The notes: a model not told the origin generated them from the letters alone. Numbered from the stretch's first letter, positions 1 to 10,261 are shown. The stretch is 29,604 nt of DNA from Silene noctiflora (GCA_009801015.1 VHZZ01000046.1:107014-136617); one strand, 5' to 3'. Numbers and translations: made by a program.

Positions 1-94
1 GACGGAATTTCCGTCAGTAAAGCCGATTACTGACGGAAAAAGGCCGTTCCTGACGGATTTTTTCCGTCAGTTTCCCGTGTTTTTTTTTGTAGTG
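1..94. mobile_element. CACTA (En/Spm-type) transposon terminus, truncated by window edge
   Basis: The segment ends at position 94 in TTTTGTAGTG, the complement of the CACTACAA end that defines CACTA elements. The bases before it carry several direct and inverted copies of TGACGGA/TCCGTCA (around 2-17, 30-36, 50-56, 64-70), which fit the subterminal repeats bound by CACTA transposases. A possible 3-bp target duplication would begin at 95 (AAT), but the other end lies outside the window. No transposase coding is visible here. Confidence 0.8.
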
Positions 95-266
95 AATAAG
101 CGCAAAATTTTAAAGTCAATCTAGTTTGAGTGACATTAAGTAAAACACGGGCAACAAAAAGCGGCTCCCTTAATCAACTAAGAACTTGCTTAAGGAATGC
201 ATTGGAGATGAATAAGAGCCAATGAGATCTCTCTAAAAGACTAAGCTTTTATTGAGTACAAAACAA

Positions 267-528
267 TACTTCCTCTGTTTCATTTGTTTCTTTACGTTTG
301 CTTTTTCGGCACTATTCATTAGTAAGAAGAATTTTCAATACAACTTCTAATATACAACATAAAAGATAGTCATCTGAGATCTTGTTTCAAGCGTATCATC
401 GATTAGTTTATGAATATCAAACTTTTATAATTTTTAGTTACGTGTAGCTAAAGATATGGACAAAAAAAATGTGTATTGGTATATGTGTATAAAGCAAAAG
501 TAAAGAATCAAACGGAACGGAGGAAGTA
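267..528. mobile_element. Stowaway-like MITE, about 262 bp
   Basis: Left end TACTTCCTCTGTTTCATTTG and the complement of the right end (AGTACTTCCTCCGTTCCGTT) match over roughly 35 bp, continuing through TTCTTTAC.TTTGCTTT. TA dinucleotides flank both ends (267-268 and 527-528), as expected for Tc1/mariner-derived Stowaway elements. The interior is AT-rich and noncoding. Confidence 0.75.
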
Positions 529-660
529 CTTCTTATATTCCACGGATTTGTTTACGTTTACGTTTACTTTTTGTACAAATATTAAGATGGGCCAAGTGAA
601 ATATGTAAGCATTTGGTAATGAGTAAGTGGGACAGTATCATTTTCATTTAGAAAAGTCTA
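529..660. repeat. Truncated Stowaway-like fragment and AT-rich DNA
   Basis: Directly after the MITE ending at 528 comes TCCACGGATTTGTTTACG, which resembles the inner part of another Stowaway terminal repeat. No matching right end is visible, so this is probably an older element that was invaded or truncated. From 661 to about 1040 I see only AT-rich sequence with no supported gene. Confidence 0.4.
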
Positions 661-1043
661 AGTTACTAAAAATAGAAATGTAAAAAATTCAATGGAACAC
701 CCAAAATAAAATATTTACAGAATTCGATGAAATTTCATTACTATGCCAGAGTCTAATTGACTGAAGATCGAAACTCAGAAGTCTTATTTTGCCAAAGAAA
801 AAACAAATTCCTACTATACAATATCCTCTCATGTAAGCTTTGATTTCGAAGCATATTGTTTGACTTTTCCTCATTTAAGCTTTTTTTTTACAAATCTATG
901 AACTGTATTCGTATTTCGGTTTGTATTAATGATGGAATTAAACAAAATCGCTCTTTTACCTAAAAAAAACTGTCATTTATGTAGTTCTCGACACGATCAG
1001 TAATCTTAGGTGATTTTGAAACTAAGTTTATGTCTTTTTGACA

Positions 1044-1140
1044 TAAGAGTAAGACTGCATAGGTCCGAACCACTCTTACCCCCATTCCCCCTGATTCCCA
1101 CTATTTTCGAGAGCTCTTGAGGCATTGGGGTTGTAGTAAT
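1044..1140 (+). repeat. Degenerate SINE-like tail (Au-SINE resemblance)
   Basis: GAGTAAGACTGCATAGGTCC, then C-rich blocks, then GAGGCATTGGGGTTGTAGT resemble from memory the conserved 3' part of plant Au-type SINEs (TAAGGCTGCGTAC..., ...CCCC..., GTTGTTGT). Convincing A and B boxes and a target duplication are not evident, so this is at best an old fragment. Confidence 0.35.
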
Positions 1141-1162
1141 TAGCTGAATGGTCATCTGAATT

Positions 1163-1252
1163 TACTCCCTCCGTCCGTCCCAATTGTTTGTTTACATTTT
1201 AAATCGGGTATTTTAATCAAAGATAAACCAATGATTGGGATAAATAGAGTAC
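1163..1252. mobile_element. Short Stowaway-like MITE, about 90 bp
   Basis: It begins TA-CTCCCTCCGTCCGTCCCAAT, the classic Stowaway terminal sequence, and contains AAAGATAAACCAATGATTGGG, the complementary inner terminal repeat. The right end decays into ATAAATAGAGTA instead of GGAGGGAGTA. It lies about 110 bp upstream of the F-box start codon, so it may sit in that gene's promoter or 5' UTR. Confidence 0.6.
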
Positions 1253-1362
1253 TTTGTTAGTAGCAATAGCTTGTTTTTTGCATCTAGCTACACCAAATGG
1301 ATCAATAAATCGGATATCGGGTTTGGTATTGTTTTTGTAGTTTAGGAGGTGGATTGAAAAGT

Positions 1363-4300
1363 ATGGATGGGGAGCTCAAAAGATGCTGTACTGGTAAAAC
1401 AATGTCGGATCCGTGTCGTGTGGATAGATTAAGTAGTTTGCCAGATGAATTGCTGAGTCAAATACTGAGTATGCTTCCAACAAAGGATGTTGCTGCTATG
1501 CAAGTATTGTCTATGAGAATGAGGCGAGACGCTTTCACTTTGATAACGACTGTAGACTTGGACGATTCTCCTGTATCTCATTGCATTGAAAATCCTCATC
1601 TAATCGAGCGTTTCCCTCTTTTTGAGTTACATGTACATAATGTATTGCAGAAATTATCTCAGTCCGGGCAGCCTCTTACCCGATTTAGACTTCGCTTGGG
1701 TGGGGACAAAACCAGCCGCATTCAAAGACTTGACAGGCTGCATGATTGTGAAGGACAGTGTTTCCCTTACCCAGATCCTGCCCGTCTTAATGCTTGGATA
1801 TCTTTTCCGTTAACCCATCTCGGCCTTAGGGAACTTGACCTCTCCTTTCATGTAAGGGAACCGTCAGAATATCAGCTTCCTGCAGGACTTTTTGCTTGCC
1901 AGTCATTAGAGGTGTTGAAGCTTGATTCAAATCTCGAGCTCAATGCGGAAATCTCTCCCATTTGTCTACCTAACTTGAAACTACTTCACCTCCATTGCTT
2001 TTACATTGTCGAGAATGATTTCGTTACTAGATTAGTTTCTAGTTGTCCTTCCCTTGAAGACCTTGCTATTGCGTACTGTTTGTGGGATCAATTGGATCTC
2101 CTGGACATTTCTTCTCGTTCTCTTAGGAAACTGGTACTAATTATTTGGAACGACGATGAAGAGAATAACAGTGACCTTACGCATATTGATACCCCTAATT
2201 TGCAGTATTTTCAGTACAGCGACAATTTAGCTACTCAGTACTGTATCACAGATATGAATGCTCTTGTCCAAGCTCACATCTCAGTTGAAGCCCCTTTGCA
2301 GTATACATCGTATGAGGACTCTCTTCTGTCCCAGCTTAAACTCGTCCGAATGCTGTCTAATGTTGAGCATTTATCTCTGTTTGGTTCTTGTGTCCAGGTT
2401 TGTCTGTTGGCCTGTTTCATCTTGTTTTCAGACATACTATTTCTTATTGACGGATGGAGCTATGGGCACTCTTCTGTTTGACAGCAAGTCTCTCTTAAGA
2501 CAGGTCTTTTTTGTCTGAAATTAAGACGGAGAATGGTCACTTTGCCTGTAAAATTACCAGAACAATTTCTAATAAAATTGTGAATAATTTTAGCTGTAAC
2601 TTTGCCTGTAATATTTTGTCATTAAATGTTCACTTTTTATTACAATATGGCACATTTTCCCCTTCTTAATTTCAGACAGAAAAGGCCCGTGTACAATGAG
2701 AATTTGCCTGTATTACAAACCTGTAATTTGTGAGAGTATGCGTTGGGTCTTGCTGACAATGAAGATCACGAAATTACTTTGAGTCTTCTCCTTATTTGAT
2801 ATAGTAAAATTTCACTGCTCATTTCACTTTGATTGAAGCATATGCATTTTGGTGGCGAGTTTAAAGATCAACTGCCCGTGTTTCTCAACTTAAAAACTTT
2901 AGAGTTGGGTGCAAATCCTTGTCAAGCAAGATGGGATACGGTACTGTTGGAGCTTCTCACCTGTTCGCCTAACCTAGAAACACTTGCTTTCCCGAAGGTT
3001 AGTGCATCTCAGCGAACATTCTCATTGCACTAGCTATTTTTGCGAGACACATTGCTCTATTCAGTTTGTTTTTGCGTTTTTCCTTTACTTATGTCTGATT
3101 CGGATTGTAATGTGGTAATACTAATAATATGGTTATGAATCCTACTGTTACTCTGAACTCTGAAGTCTGAATATTATTCAGCCTTGCATATACTCATTTG
3201 ACACCTTGCGACGGATTGCATGGAAGGAGCCTTTGGTGCACTTTTCAGTGTGTCATGAGGTTGTCTAAAACCATAATGATCGACATGATCTCCGTCATGT
3301 TTACTAACAAAATTATTTGTTTAAGTACTTCCACCTCTTACATGGAACATTATATCTGTTGAGAACTTGCTCGTTTGAAGATGGCTTATTGAATCAATTA
3401 AATTTGTACGGGCGTATGACAAACCCTATTCGGTTCTTTAATTATCTTATGCTTAATGTCATATAGGTCTACTTTGATCGCTTTCGTAATGACTTGTAGA
3501 GCTCAAAATGAAATTGCAGTAGATAAATTTGATGATACTTAGAACATTCCTGTAAGGGTTTTTGGTCCTGTCACTTGGAGCTCACCTACACCCGGCACCC
3601 CCAACCTTGAGGCATAAGGGTTAAAATGTATCCCCCTCATAGAGTCGTAATTGAGGTATAAATTTTGGGAGTGGGATCGGTTATGTTGCTAGAAACTTAG
3701 GTGAGTGGTAAGAGGAGGTTTTTCTGAGGGAAGTAATTTTTGTGTACCCCCTGATGTGTATAAATCAGGGCATTGAATAGGTTGCGACATCTTCCCAGTT
3801 ACCAGAACCGTGTGGTAAAGATTTTGATTGTTACTGTGACCACAGTTTGAGGCACTTCAACCCGTTTGACACATTTATATAAATTGCTGTGACAACTGGT
3901 TGTACTACTCTGTGTGAAACACCGTATCATGAGAATGAGGTGGCGTTACATGGCACACGAAATGTCCTGGTCCGAATGCAGTTCATATTCCCTCCACAGC
4001 TTCTTTGATAGTGTTCCAAGTCTTCTCATCATGACATGTTTGCTATGATGTCTTTTAATTGCACGGCCATGGCGAAAAGTTCTTAATTTACACTTTTTAT
4101 CAACTTCTATGGTCCTATCTGGTTCTACTCGTGGAGTCGTGGAACATTACTAAAAGAACCGCTCCTCCAGGGCCCTTTCTAACATCCTTTGATCACAAGG
4201 AACCAGAACCGTCCCAGCAACACCATTTCACCATCACGGTCCTTTCTAGTTTGCATCTTTTTCCCAAGAACTGCCCCCTCCTTGGTATTGCTCCATATAG

Positions 4301-4909
4301 GCCTCTAATACTTGTGCGTAAAAAGGAATCGATGGATTATATACTTCGTTAGAGTTTCCTATCATAGATTATTGCTGAAATCAAAATTCTAAATATATAC
4401 TCCGTATTCTAGAGTTCCCAAAGAAGTTACTCAGCAGGCAGCACAGGATGCAGGATGACATGAGATCATGAATATTGTTTGACTATTTTGCTAGCATTAA
4501 TAGTATTACCAGGTTAGAATAGAATCGATGCTGAAAAAATTGTGAAACCGAGTGATTTTTGTGTTCATTTCAGGGACTCTTTGACGATATTGGGGAGACT
4601 GATGTTCATCCTACAAATCAGAAGGAGGTAGGTGATTTGGAAGATCAGGTTTGGAAAACAACAGAAGCAATCCCCCACTGTTTCCACTCTAATCTCAAAC
4701 GAATCGTGATAGAGAATTACTTTGGGATAGAACGGGAGCTTAATATAGTCAGATTTCTTCTGAGAAAGGCATCGATTTTGCAAGAGTTTGTTGTACGCTT
4801 GTCGTCAAACAGACCTGGAGCTTGGACGCCTGATAACCTGTTGCTTGAGAGCACTTTGAAGGAGTTACCAAGAGCCTCAACCATTTGCTCAGTTCGAGTG
4901 CAGTATTGA
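1363..4909 (+). CDS. F-box/LRR/FBD protein (SCF substrate-receptor type), 3 exons, 509 aa
   Basis: Exons are 1363-2397, 2839-2997 and 4574-4909 (stop TGA). All joints are phase 0 and GT-AG. The family consists of substrate receptors of SKP1-cullin-F-box ubiquitin ligases; the substrate here is unknown. Residues about 20-60 form the F-box (DRLSSLPDELLSQILSMLPTK). Leucine-rich segments run from about 150 to 395 (HLGLRELDLSF, LEVLKLDSN, LKLLHLHCF, SLEDLAIAYC, LKTLELG, LETLAFPK). An FBD domain lies at about 430-505 (LKRIVIENYFG, LRKASILQEFVV). The usual F-box tail 'LSKRWRxLW' reads LSMRMRRDAF here, so the conserved Trp is missing. The first ATG in the frame is at 1363; ATG 1402 is an alternative just before the F-box. 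Reading through intron 1 would stop at 2479-2481 and give an LRR-truncated isoform. Length is normal for the family. It is one of a large, fast-evolving plant family, so no ortholog symbol is assigned. Confidence 0.9.
2493..2699. mobile_element. MITE in F-box intron 1
   Basis: The inverted repeat TCTTTTTTGTCTGAAATTAAGA (about 2504-2525) pairs with TCTTAATTTCAGACAGAAAAGG (about 2664-2685) with two or three mismatches. A weaker match extends about 14 bp outward on each side. The interior has internal duplicates of AACTTTGCCTGTAA-like sequence. The ends are approximate because no clear target duplication was found. Confidence 0.6.
2998..4573 (+). other. F-box gene intron 2, no additional gene seen
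   Basis: This 1.58-kb intron has donor AAG|GTTAGT and acceptor TTTCAG|GGA. It holds C-rich low-complexity stretches around 3580-3660 and 4140-4280 but no ORF that looks like a protein. A short ATACTCCGTATTCTAGAG motif near 4398 may be a Stowaway remnant. Confidence 0.6.
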
Positions 4910-6415
4910 ATCATTTTCTTTTCTTTTCTTCTCTCGAAGGATGTCATCGTGTTCGTTTTAGTTTATGGTGTTGGTTTCAATGGTAATACAGGATTAATGG
5001 GTGTATCCCCATGATCTAACTGAAATGAAGACGTCATTTTCAGTCGCAAATGATGGCTTGTCCGCGACTATTGTACTATCTAAACAGAAATGCTCTTGCA
5101 TTCAGCTGTATTTATGAACTAGAGAAGCATATTTGTTCTGGTTTTCCTCTGTTTTGTACAGATGCCAATACATGAAGACTTGTTAGGATGAAAGTTTGAA
5201 GCAAAAAATAATTACTTGCTTTCTCCCGGTTATTACCCTAAAAAGGCAACAAAGGTAAATAAATGATTGGGACATATGGAGTAACATTTTCCCATGTTTC
5301 AGAACGAGTAATAGATGGTTTGAACACCAAACTATCACCAAGGCACCAAGCTGTGATATTTGTGCTCCAAAAAATTGCAAAAATTGCAAAAATAACCTAA
5401 AGTATAGTATTTGAAAATAAATTTATCTTTTGCTTTTTGATAATAATCAATCATTTACATTTGTGTCACGATAATCCATCATGCTTCCTTATCGGTTTTA
5501 CAATAAAACATTGTAAAACCACCTATAAAAGACAATGATAGCTTTATTGCAAAACATAGTAATGGTTAAATGGTTAATTTCATTAAGATTATTTATGTAA
5601 AATATCACGTGGTTTTATAATACATGATCGATTACCTTTCATTCTCTAGACCTTTTAAATCCACGGCCTTAAATTAAGAGTATTGTTTACTATGCATACT
5701 TTGGCGCGAAAGGCTTCTAAGGCTTAGCTATTTTCGAATAGGATACATTAACAAACTTTATAATCAACAACTTGTTCTTCCCAAAATGGTCTTTGATGGT
5801 TTCCTGAAAAAATGATGCTTTATGGTTTTCCGGGAAAACAATAATAGTTAAGACTTTAAAACTCAATTTCCTTGAGATATATATAGAGTAGCACATATAA
5901 TGTTATATATGTCGTCTAACAACTAGAACGACACAGTTACAACAAACTACGATGATAAGATCTTTTTGACACGAATTTTAACATTGTTGCATTCTTAGAC
6001 CATCTTTATCAATGATCATCCTTTACCTAGGTCACAAATATAAATATTACTTTTATATTTTTTTCATGACCACCTTATTTGACCTACTCCATTTTTTTTT
6101 ATGTTTATCAATGACCACATTGACCTACTTTTTCTCACTTAGTTTTTTTACTCAAACTTCTCTTTTACCATCAAATATAAGGCCACGTGTCAAACTATTA
6201 TTGGGTTAATTTGTTTTATAATCTTTTTTTATTTAAAAGGTGCTATCATCCAATTGCTTTGTGACACATGACAGTCATCATAGATTCATAGAGGGCATGA
6301 AATGTGGTCAAGCTGGTTGTCAAAAGCTCATATTCTTCTTTGTTTTGCTTAATGGTCACTTGAGTATTTTCAATTTTCTTTTTTTTTTGCCTTTTAATTA
6401 GGAAGCTGCTTTTTG
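4910..6415. other. Intergenic region, AT-rich with small repeat fragments
   Basis: The F-box 3' UTR is followed by AT-rich DNA. AAAGGTAAATAAATGATTGGGACATATGGAGTA (about 5251-5283) looks like a decayed Stowaway right end. A perfect 10-bp inverted repeat GGTTTTACAA/TTGTAAAACC lies at 5494-5503 and 5511-5520. Between 5990 and 6360 there are several ATGACCAC/GGTCA-type words of unclear origin. I see no gene. Confidence 0.5.
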
Positions 6416-7541
6416 TCGCTCGTATTTTACTTAAATCGCCCAAATTAAGACATTGACTTTCCAACTCTACCCTTATTATAAAAGCAGTTCCCATTATCTC
6501 CTCTCTTATTTATCGCCCAAAGTCCAACTCTTAACTCAATTAAATAATTTAAGATTTTTTCAATTACGAACGAGAACAATTCAGACGCAGGAAATGAGTT
6601 AAATTAATCGAATTCAATTATATTCAATTATACGCTTCTTCAATTTTCGTTTCAAACAATATTTAAAATTTTTGACATCATTTCGAAATCGACAAGTAGT
6701 TTATGCGTAGTTGAACTTTGGACTCTACTAGAGGACATAAATATTGCAAGAGACGATAAGACGATATGCTCCACTGTAGGGGTTGTCGTCTTCGGTGATG
6801 CTGAGGCGCTGCTCCGGTGAACTGTATCTGGTGAAGGGACTTGACCACCGCGGTTTCGTGTCATCAACACAACCACCGTAATCGTCGTGCTACATACACG
6901 ATGCGTCCATGGGGCTTCGTGTATCTTACACGATCCAAGCACGGAGTTGTCGTTTGATGTACACGTCATCTCCATCAGGTTGTCGTGTGCTCGACACGAT
7001 ACCTCCATGGGGGTCGCTATACTGGAACAGATTGCCGAACTGCCGAAGTGCTAAGCATCAAACACTGACGGACAAGATTTTGCAAGCAAGCAAATGGAAA
7101 GTATGCTGATACACAAACATTTGAGATTATATTTAATGAATGATTACCGATCACACAACCATTGTTTTTCAGAATATGCAATTGAGTTATCCTAATTCAT
7201 TGATTTTACACCTAATTTCAACAATTAAAATAAATAAATTGCAATTAGAATGAATAATGTGCCTTTAGTTGTTGTCGTTTTTATTGAATTTGTGAAGTGT
7301 GAGATTAGTAAAATTTGAGAAGTATGGTACCGCTTACTAGTGCGTTTGATAATGCATTTGCATATCGACTGTTTTTGTTTCTTAGGAATGTATTGAGTTG
7401 TTTATGAAGAACGGATAATTTTGTCGTTGTTTAAGAGGCTTGCTAAAGATCGCCCCTAACTTTACTCGGGCGACATTAGAAGTTAATTATAGAAGGGTAA
7501 TTTGGTCAATTACTCGGGCGACATTTGTAAAATTCGGGCGA
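6416..7541. mobile_element. MULE-like nonautonomous element with long inverted repeats
   Basis: The left end (TCGCTCGTATTTTACTTAAATCGCCC..., then ...CTACCCTTATTATAA by about 6480) matches the complement of the right end (TCGCCCGAATTTTAC, AATGTCGCCCG, then ATTACCCTTCTATAATTAA, reading leftward from 7541). Inverted repeats of about 60 bp or more with 'TCGCCCG' motifs suggest a Mutator-like element of about 1.1 kb. No convincing 9-bp target duplication was found. The interior includes a distinctly GC-rich block (about 6760-7050) unlike the AT-rich termini, which may be captured or tandemly repeated DNA. No transposase is present. Confidence 0.6.
6856..7015. repeat. Five tandem 29-33-bp units, each starting with a 17-nt palindrome
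   Basis: Units start at 6856, 6885, 6917, 6950 and 6983. Each opens with a 17-nt inverted repeat of the form TCGTGT-N5-ACACGA: TCGTGTCATCAACACAA, TCGTGCTACATACACGA, TCGTGTATCTTACACGA, TCGTTTGATGTACACGT and TCGTGTGCTCGACACGA. Later units share CC..(A)TGGGG-type filler. The period of 33 bp keeps an open frame on the minus strand, but the protein resembles nothing I recognise. Confidence 0.75.
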
Positions 7542-7584
7542 TAAAAAGAAAAAGTTTTTAATTATGTAGTTGCTCTTTCGTGTA

Positions 7585-8202
7585 CGAGTTTTACTCGTTC
7601 ACGTACTTTTTGTCATAACATTTCCTTACCTTACCCTTATTCTAAAAACAAATGAAAATTCTATTTTTTTTCATCCTCTCAAAATCAATCAAATTTTTTT
7701 TATCAAGTTACTCAATTATGAATCAAAACTCTTATATTAATCAAAGTAATAACTTTAACTCATTAACTGTGCTAATTTTATTTGTTCTAGGTTAAATAGA
7801 TGTTAATTAAATTAGAAATTGAGGAAATTAGGATTTACCAAATTAGGGGTTTGGATCGCAGGGTGGTGGCAGGGATAGCGATGGCGGCAATCCAGGCAGA
7901 GAGGCAAGGAAGGGTCACTTGAAATAGGGCGAGGGAGGGGAGGGGAGGGCCAGGCCGAGGTTGGTGGGGGAAGGGTGCAGGCCTGAGAAGAAAGGGGACA
8001 AGGGTAGGTTTTCGGGAATGGGTGTGGGGGTATCGACTGGCGAGTCTAGGCGACAGCGCACGAGGGAGTGAGTGGTAGGGGAAGGATGGGGCGGTGGTGG
8101 TTGAAATTGAAGGGGTTATGATATGAGAATAAAATTGAAAAAAAAAGTGTTTAAATGAAAGGGGTAAAATAGTCAAACATGTCCATGATTGAGTAAGACT
8201 CG
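7585..8202. mobile_element. Candidate second MULE-like element with G-rich core
   Basis: CGAGTTTTACTCGTTCA (7585-7601) pairs with the complement of 8186-8202 (CGAGTCTTACTCAATCA), 14 of 17 matching. The inner flanks are also loosely similar (ACCTTACCC versus TTTTACCCC). The core (7850-8100) is strongly purine/G-rich on the + strand, in contrast with AT-rich shoulders. This fits a nonautonomous DNA transposon with foreign filler. The right edge was then hit by the LTR at 8203, so a target duplication cannot be tested. Confidence 0.4.
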
Positions 8203-9482
8203 TGTAACACCCCCATCTACCAAGGAGCCTTAACAAGACCTTCCCCAACAGATAAGGGCGTTACCATCTCGGTTACCCGAGGCAAGTAATGATCAAACGT
8301 CGATAATAGAACATTTAATGTAATTACAAGTGATTACAAATTATAAACAAAAGAAGAAAAATACAACTCATTATACTATCATCTATATGTCTTAACCGTC
8401 GTGACTCGTGGCAACTCGTCCCTCCGACACCCAGCAAGACTCCAAAGACTATCTGTCAAGACTGACTGCTCACCATAAGGATCACGGCAGACACAACACA
8501 AAGAAAACAGCAAGGAAACACCACACAAGGTCAGTACCATATTAACATACAACAGCGGTAATAATAACACACAAAGCATCACACCATTCCATCTCCATGC
8601 CACACCACATCACATCACTGACTACACACCGAAGTGTGTAGCCCTGCCAGTGAGGGACCGCAGCCACACCTACCTAAGCCTCGCTCATCGCAACGAGCGC
8701 AAACCCTGTTCCTTAATGTGCACATCCCCTCCCGTGGCGGGTTCCACGGAGGGCGAATCAAGGGCGTGAAGCCATTCCCGCAAGTGACTCCACTCAGCCG
8801 AGGACGCACTTCGCAACATAGCCAACACCACACATCCACCACATCTCCATACACAACCGACATACAGCAATCATGACATAGTAAACAGACAGCAATGCCA
8901 ATTGAGAAAACAGTAACATTCAACCAATACGATTAACAACACAGCATAACCCAAAATACAGTACTGAGTAGGAAAACCCTACCTCTAGCAAACCGTAGCG
9001 ATGATGACAAACATTACGACATCTAACATTATTACTACACGTATCACTAAACGACCAGAGACGATGATGACAACAACGATATTACATACCTATGCCAGCC
9101 TTCCGGCGACCAGACCGCTTCCCGACTCATGCTCCCGTCTCTCAAGGTGATGCATCTCCCCCATATTCTCAAAAGGGTGAGAACAGGAGGAGGAATGGCG
9201 AGGCGACGACATCTAGGTTTAGGAAAAGCAGAAATGAAATGATTCGGGTTTTCTGATATCACGATATATATTTTATCACTGGACACAAGCTACTCGATCG
9301 AGTTGCCAACTTACTCGATCGAGTGCACCTTACTCGATCGAGTAACGAGGCTACTCGATCGAGTGGACTCCGCTAGATCGAGTACCACTCCTCAGAACTT
9401 ACTACAAAGGACAACCCAAGACTCGACAAGTACACAAGGCCAGTCAACGGCAGTCAAATGTCCTAATAGGGCGGGTATTACA
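8203..9482 (-). mobile_element. Solo LTR of an LTR retrotransposon, about 1,280 bp
   Basis: It begins TGTAACACCC and ends GGGTATTACA, a TG...CA terminus inside a 10-bp imperfect inverted repeat. It is flanked by ACTCG (8198-8202) and ACTCC (9483-9487), a 5-bp target duplication with one mismatch. No gag-pol and no partner LTR are present, so it looks like a recombined solo LTR. Orientation is inferred as minus: TAAAATATATA (complement of 9265-9275) would serve as the TATA box, with the palindrome array (9291 on) upstream of it. The LTR's long minus-strand ORFs show no protein family and are ignored. From memory, TGTAACACCC ends are common in plant Ty3-type elements; I cannot assign a lineage. 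Confidence 0.7.
9291..9384. repeat. Palindrome array TACTCGATCGAGT, 4 exact and 1 degenerate copies, about 20-bp period
   Basis: Exact copies start at 9291, 9312, 9331 and 9352. A degenerate fifth copy (CGCTAGATCGAGTA) is near 9371. Spacing is 21, 19, 21 and about 20 bp, close to two DNA helical turns. The array sits next to the inferred LTR TATA box, so it is probably part of the LTR promoter (U3). Confidence 0.9.
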
Positions 9483-9667
9483 ACTCCTCCATGAATAAGC
9501 ACCACCCTTTAATTATGATGACCGGTCATCAAATTGTTTGATAAAGATGGTTTTAGGGCTTGAACTAGAGATCTCAAGTTAAGCTAAATCACGTAAACAA
9601 CACCTTAACCGTTGACTTAAGTATTCATTGGCTCGTGGGTAAGTATATTGTATACTAAGAAGACTTA

Positions 9668-10049
9668 GGCTCTGTTTGGTAAAACTAACTGAAAAGGTAA
9701 CTGAAACATGAAAAGGTAACTTATAAGGTAGCTGAAAATTAGGAACTGATAAGGTAGCTGATTATATAAAAAAAATGTTTGACAAATTAACTGAAAAGGT
9801 AACTGNTTTTAATGAAATGACGTAAAAGGATATGATAATTATTTNATAGNATAGATTTAAGGGGCAAAAAGGGAAAATCAAATCAAATCAGGTACCTGAA
9901 ATCTCAAATGCTACTTCAGGTAGCACTTCATTTCAGGTATCTTATCCGGTTAAATAAGCTACTTGTCAAACACTTACAAAAAAATAAGGTATCTGAAATT
10001 TTGGTCTTCGACCAAATTAATTACCTGAAATGTCTTACCAAACAGAGCC
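9668..10049. mobile_element. Harbinger/Tourist-like MITE, 382 bp, upstream of RPL30
   Basis: Terminal repeats GGCTCTGTTTGGTA (9668-9681) and TACCAAACAGAGCC (10036-10049) are exact over 14 bp. The left flank is TTA (9665-9667) and the right is GTA, close to the TTA/TAA target typical of PIF/Harbinger MITEs. The interior repeats AAGGTAACTGAAA and AGGTACCTGAAAT-type words. Three ambiguous bases (9806, 9845, 9850) lie inside. A 5'-truncated relative lies at 27344-27517. Confidence 0.75.
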
Positions 10050-10161
10050 GTAAGAGACGTCATAAACACATGTACGAATACGAGTATATTATCGGAGGCT
10101 TTCTTATACTAAACTCGTCTCACCGTAAGACGGAGAATTTTAGAACAATTGCATCACATTT

Positions 10162-10261
10162 TGGGCTAGCTTGCCACACGCCCACAACATCTAAACCCAT
10201 CAAAGAAAGGCCTAAAATCATCCCCAATTCTCACATATTAAACCTTCACCAAAAACCCTAA
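10162..10261 (+). promoter_or_regulatory. RPL30 promoter elements: site II (TGGGCT) and telo-box (AAACCCTAA)
   Basis: TGGGCT lies at 10162-10167 and AAACCCTAA at 10253-10261, followed by a pyrimidine-rich leader (TTCTTCAATATCTCTCATC). The combination of TGGGCY site II, bound by TCP factors, with a telo-box just upstream of the transcript start is the well-known arrangement in plant ribosomal protein genes. The transcription start itself is inferred only from position. Confidence 0.7.

Noticed and set aside
1060..1080. Possible tRNA B box (GGTCCGAACC)
   Set aside because: No A box at the right distance and no cloverleaf; better explained as an old SINE-like fragment.
1354..1362. Upstream TTG start for the F-box ORF
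   Set aside because: Plant nuclear genes almost always start at ATG; the first in-frame ATG is at 1363.
5990..6360. Possible MITE with GACCA/TGGTC words
   Set aside because: I could not align a left and right terminus, so no element is called.
6406..7551. Target-site duplication for the MULE-like element
   Set aside because: No 8-10-bp direct repeat found next to the inferred ends; the element call rests on the inverted repeats only.
7835..8248. Minus-strand ORF of 137 aa in the G-rich block
   Set aside because: Proline/serine-rich translation comes from the pyrimidine bias of that strand; it crosses the LTR boundary and shows no domain.
8379..8923. Several ORFs inside the LTR
   Set aside because: They overlap each other on both strands, contain no retrotransposon domain and lie in a noncoding LTR.
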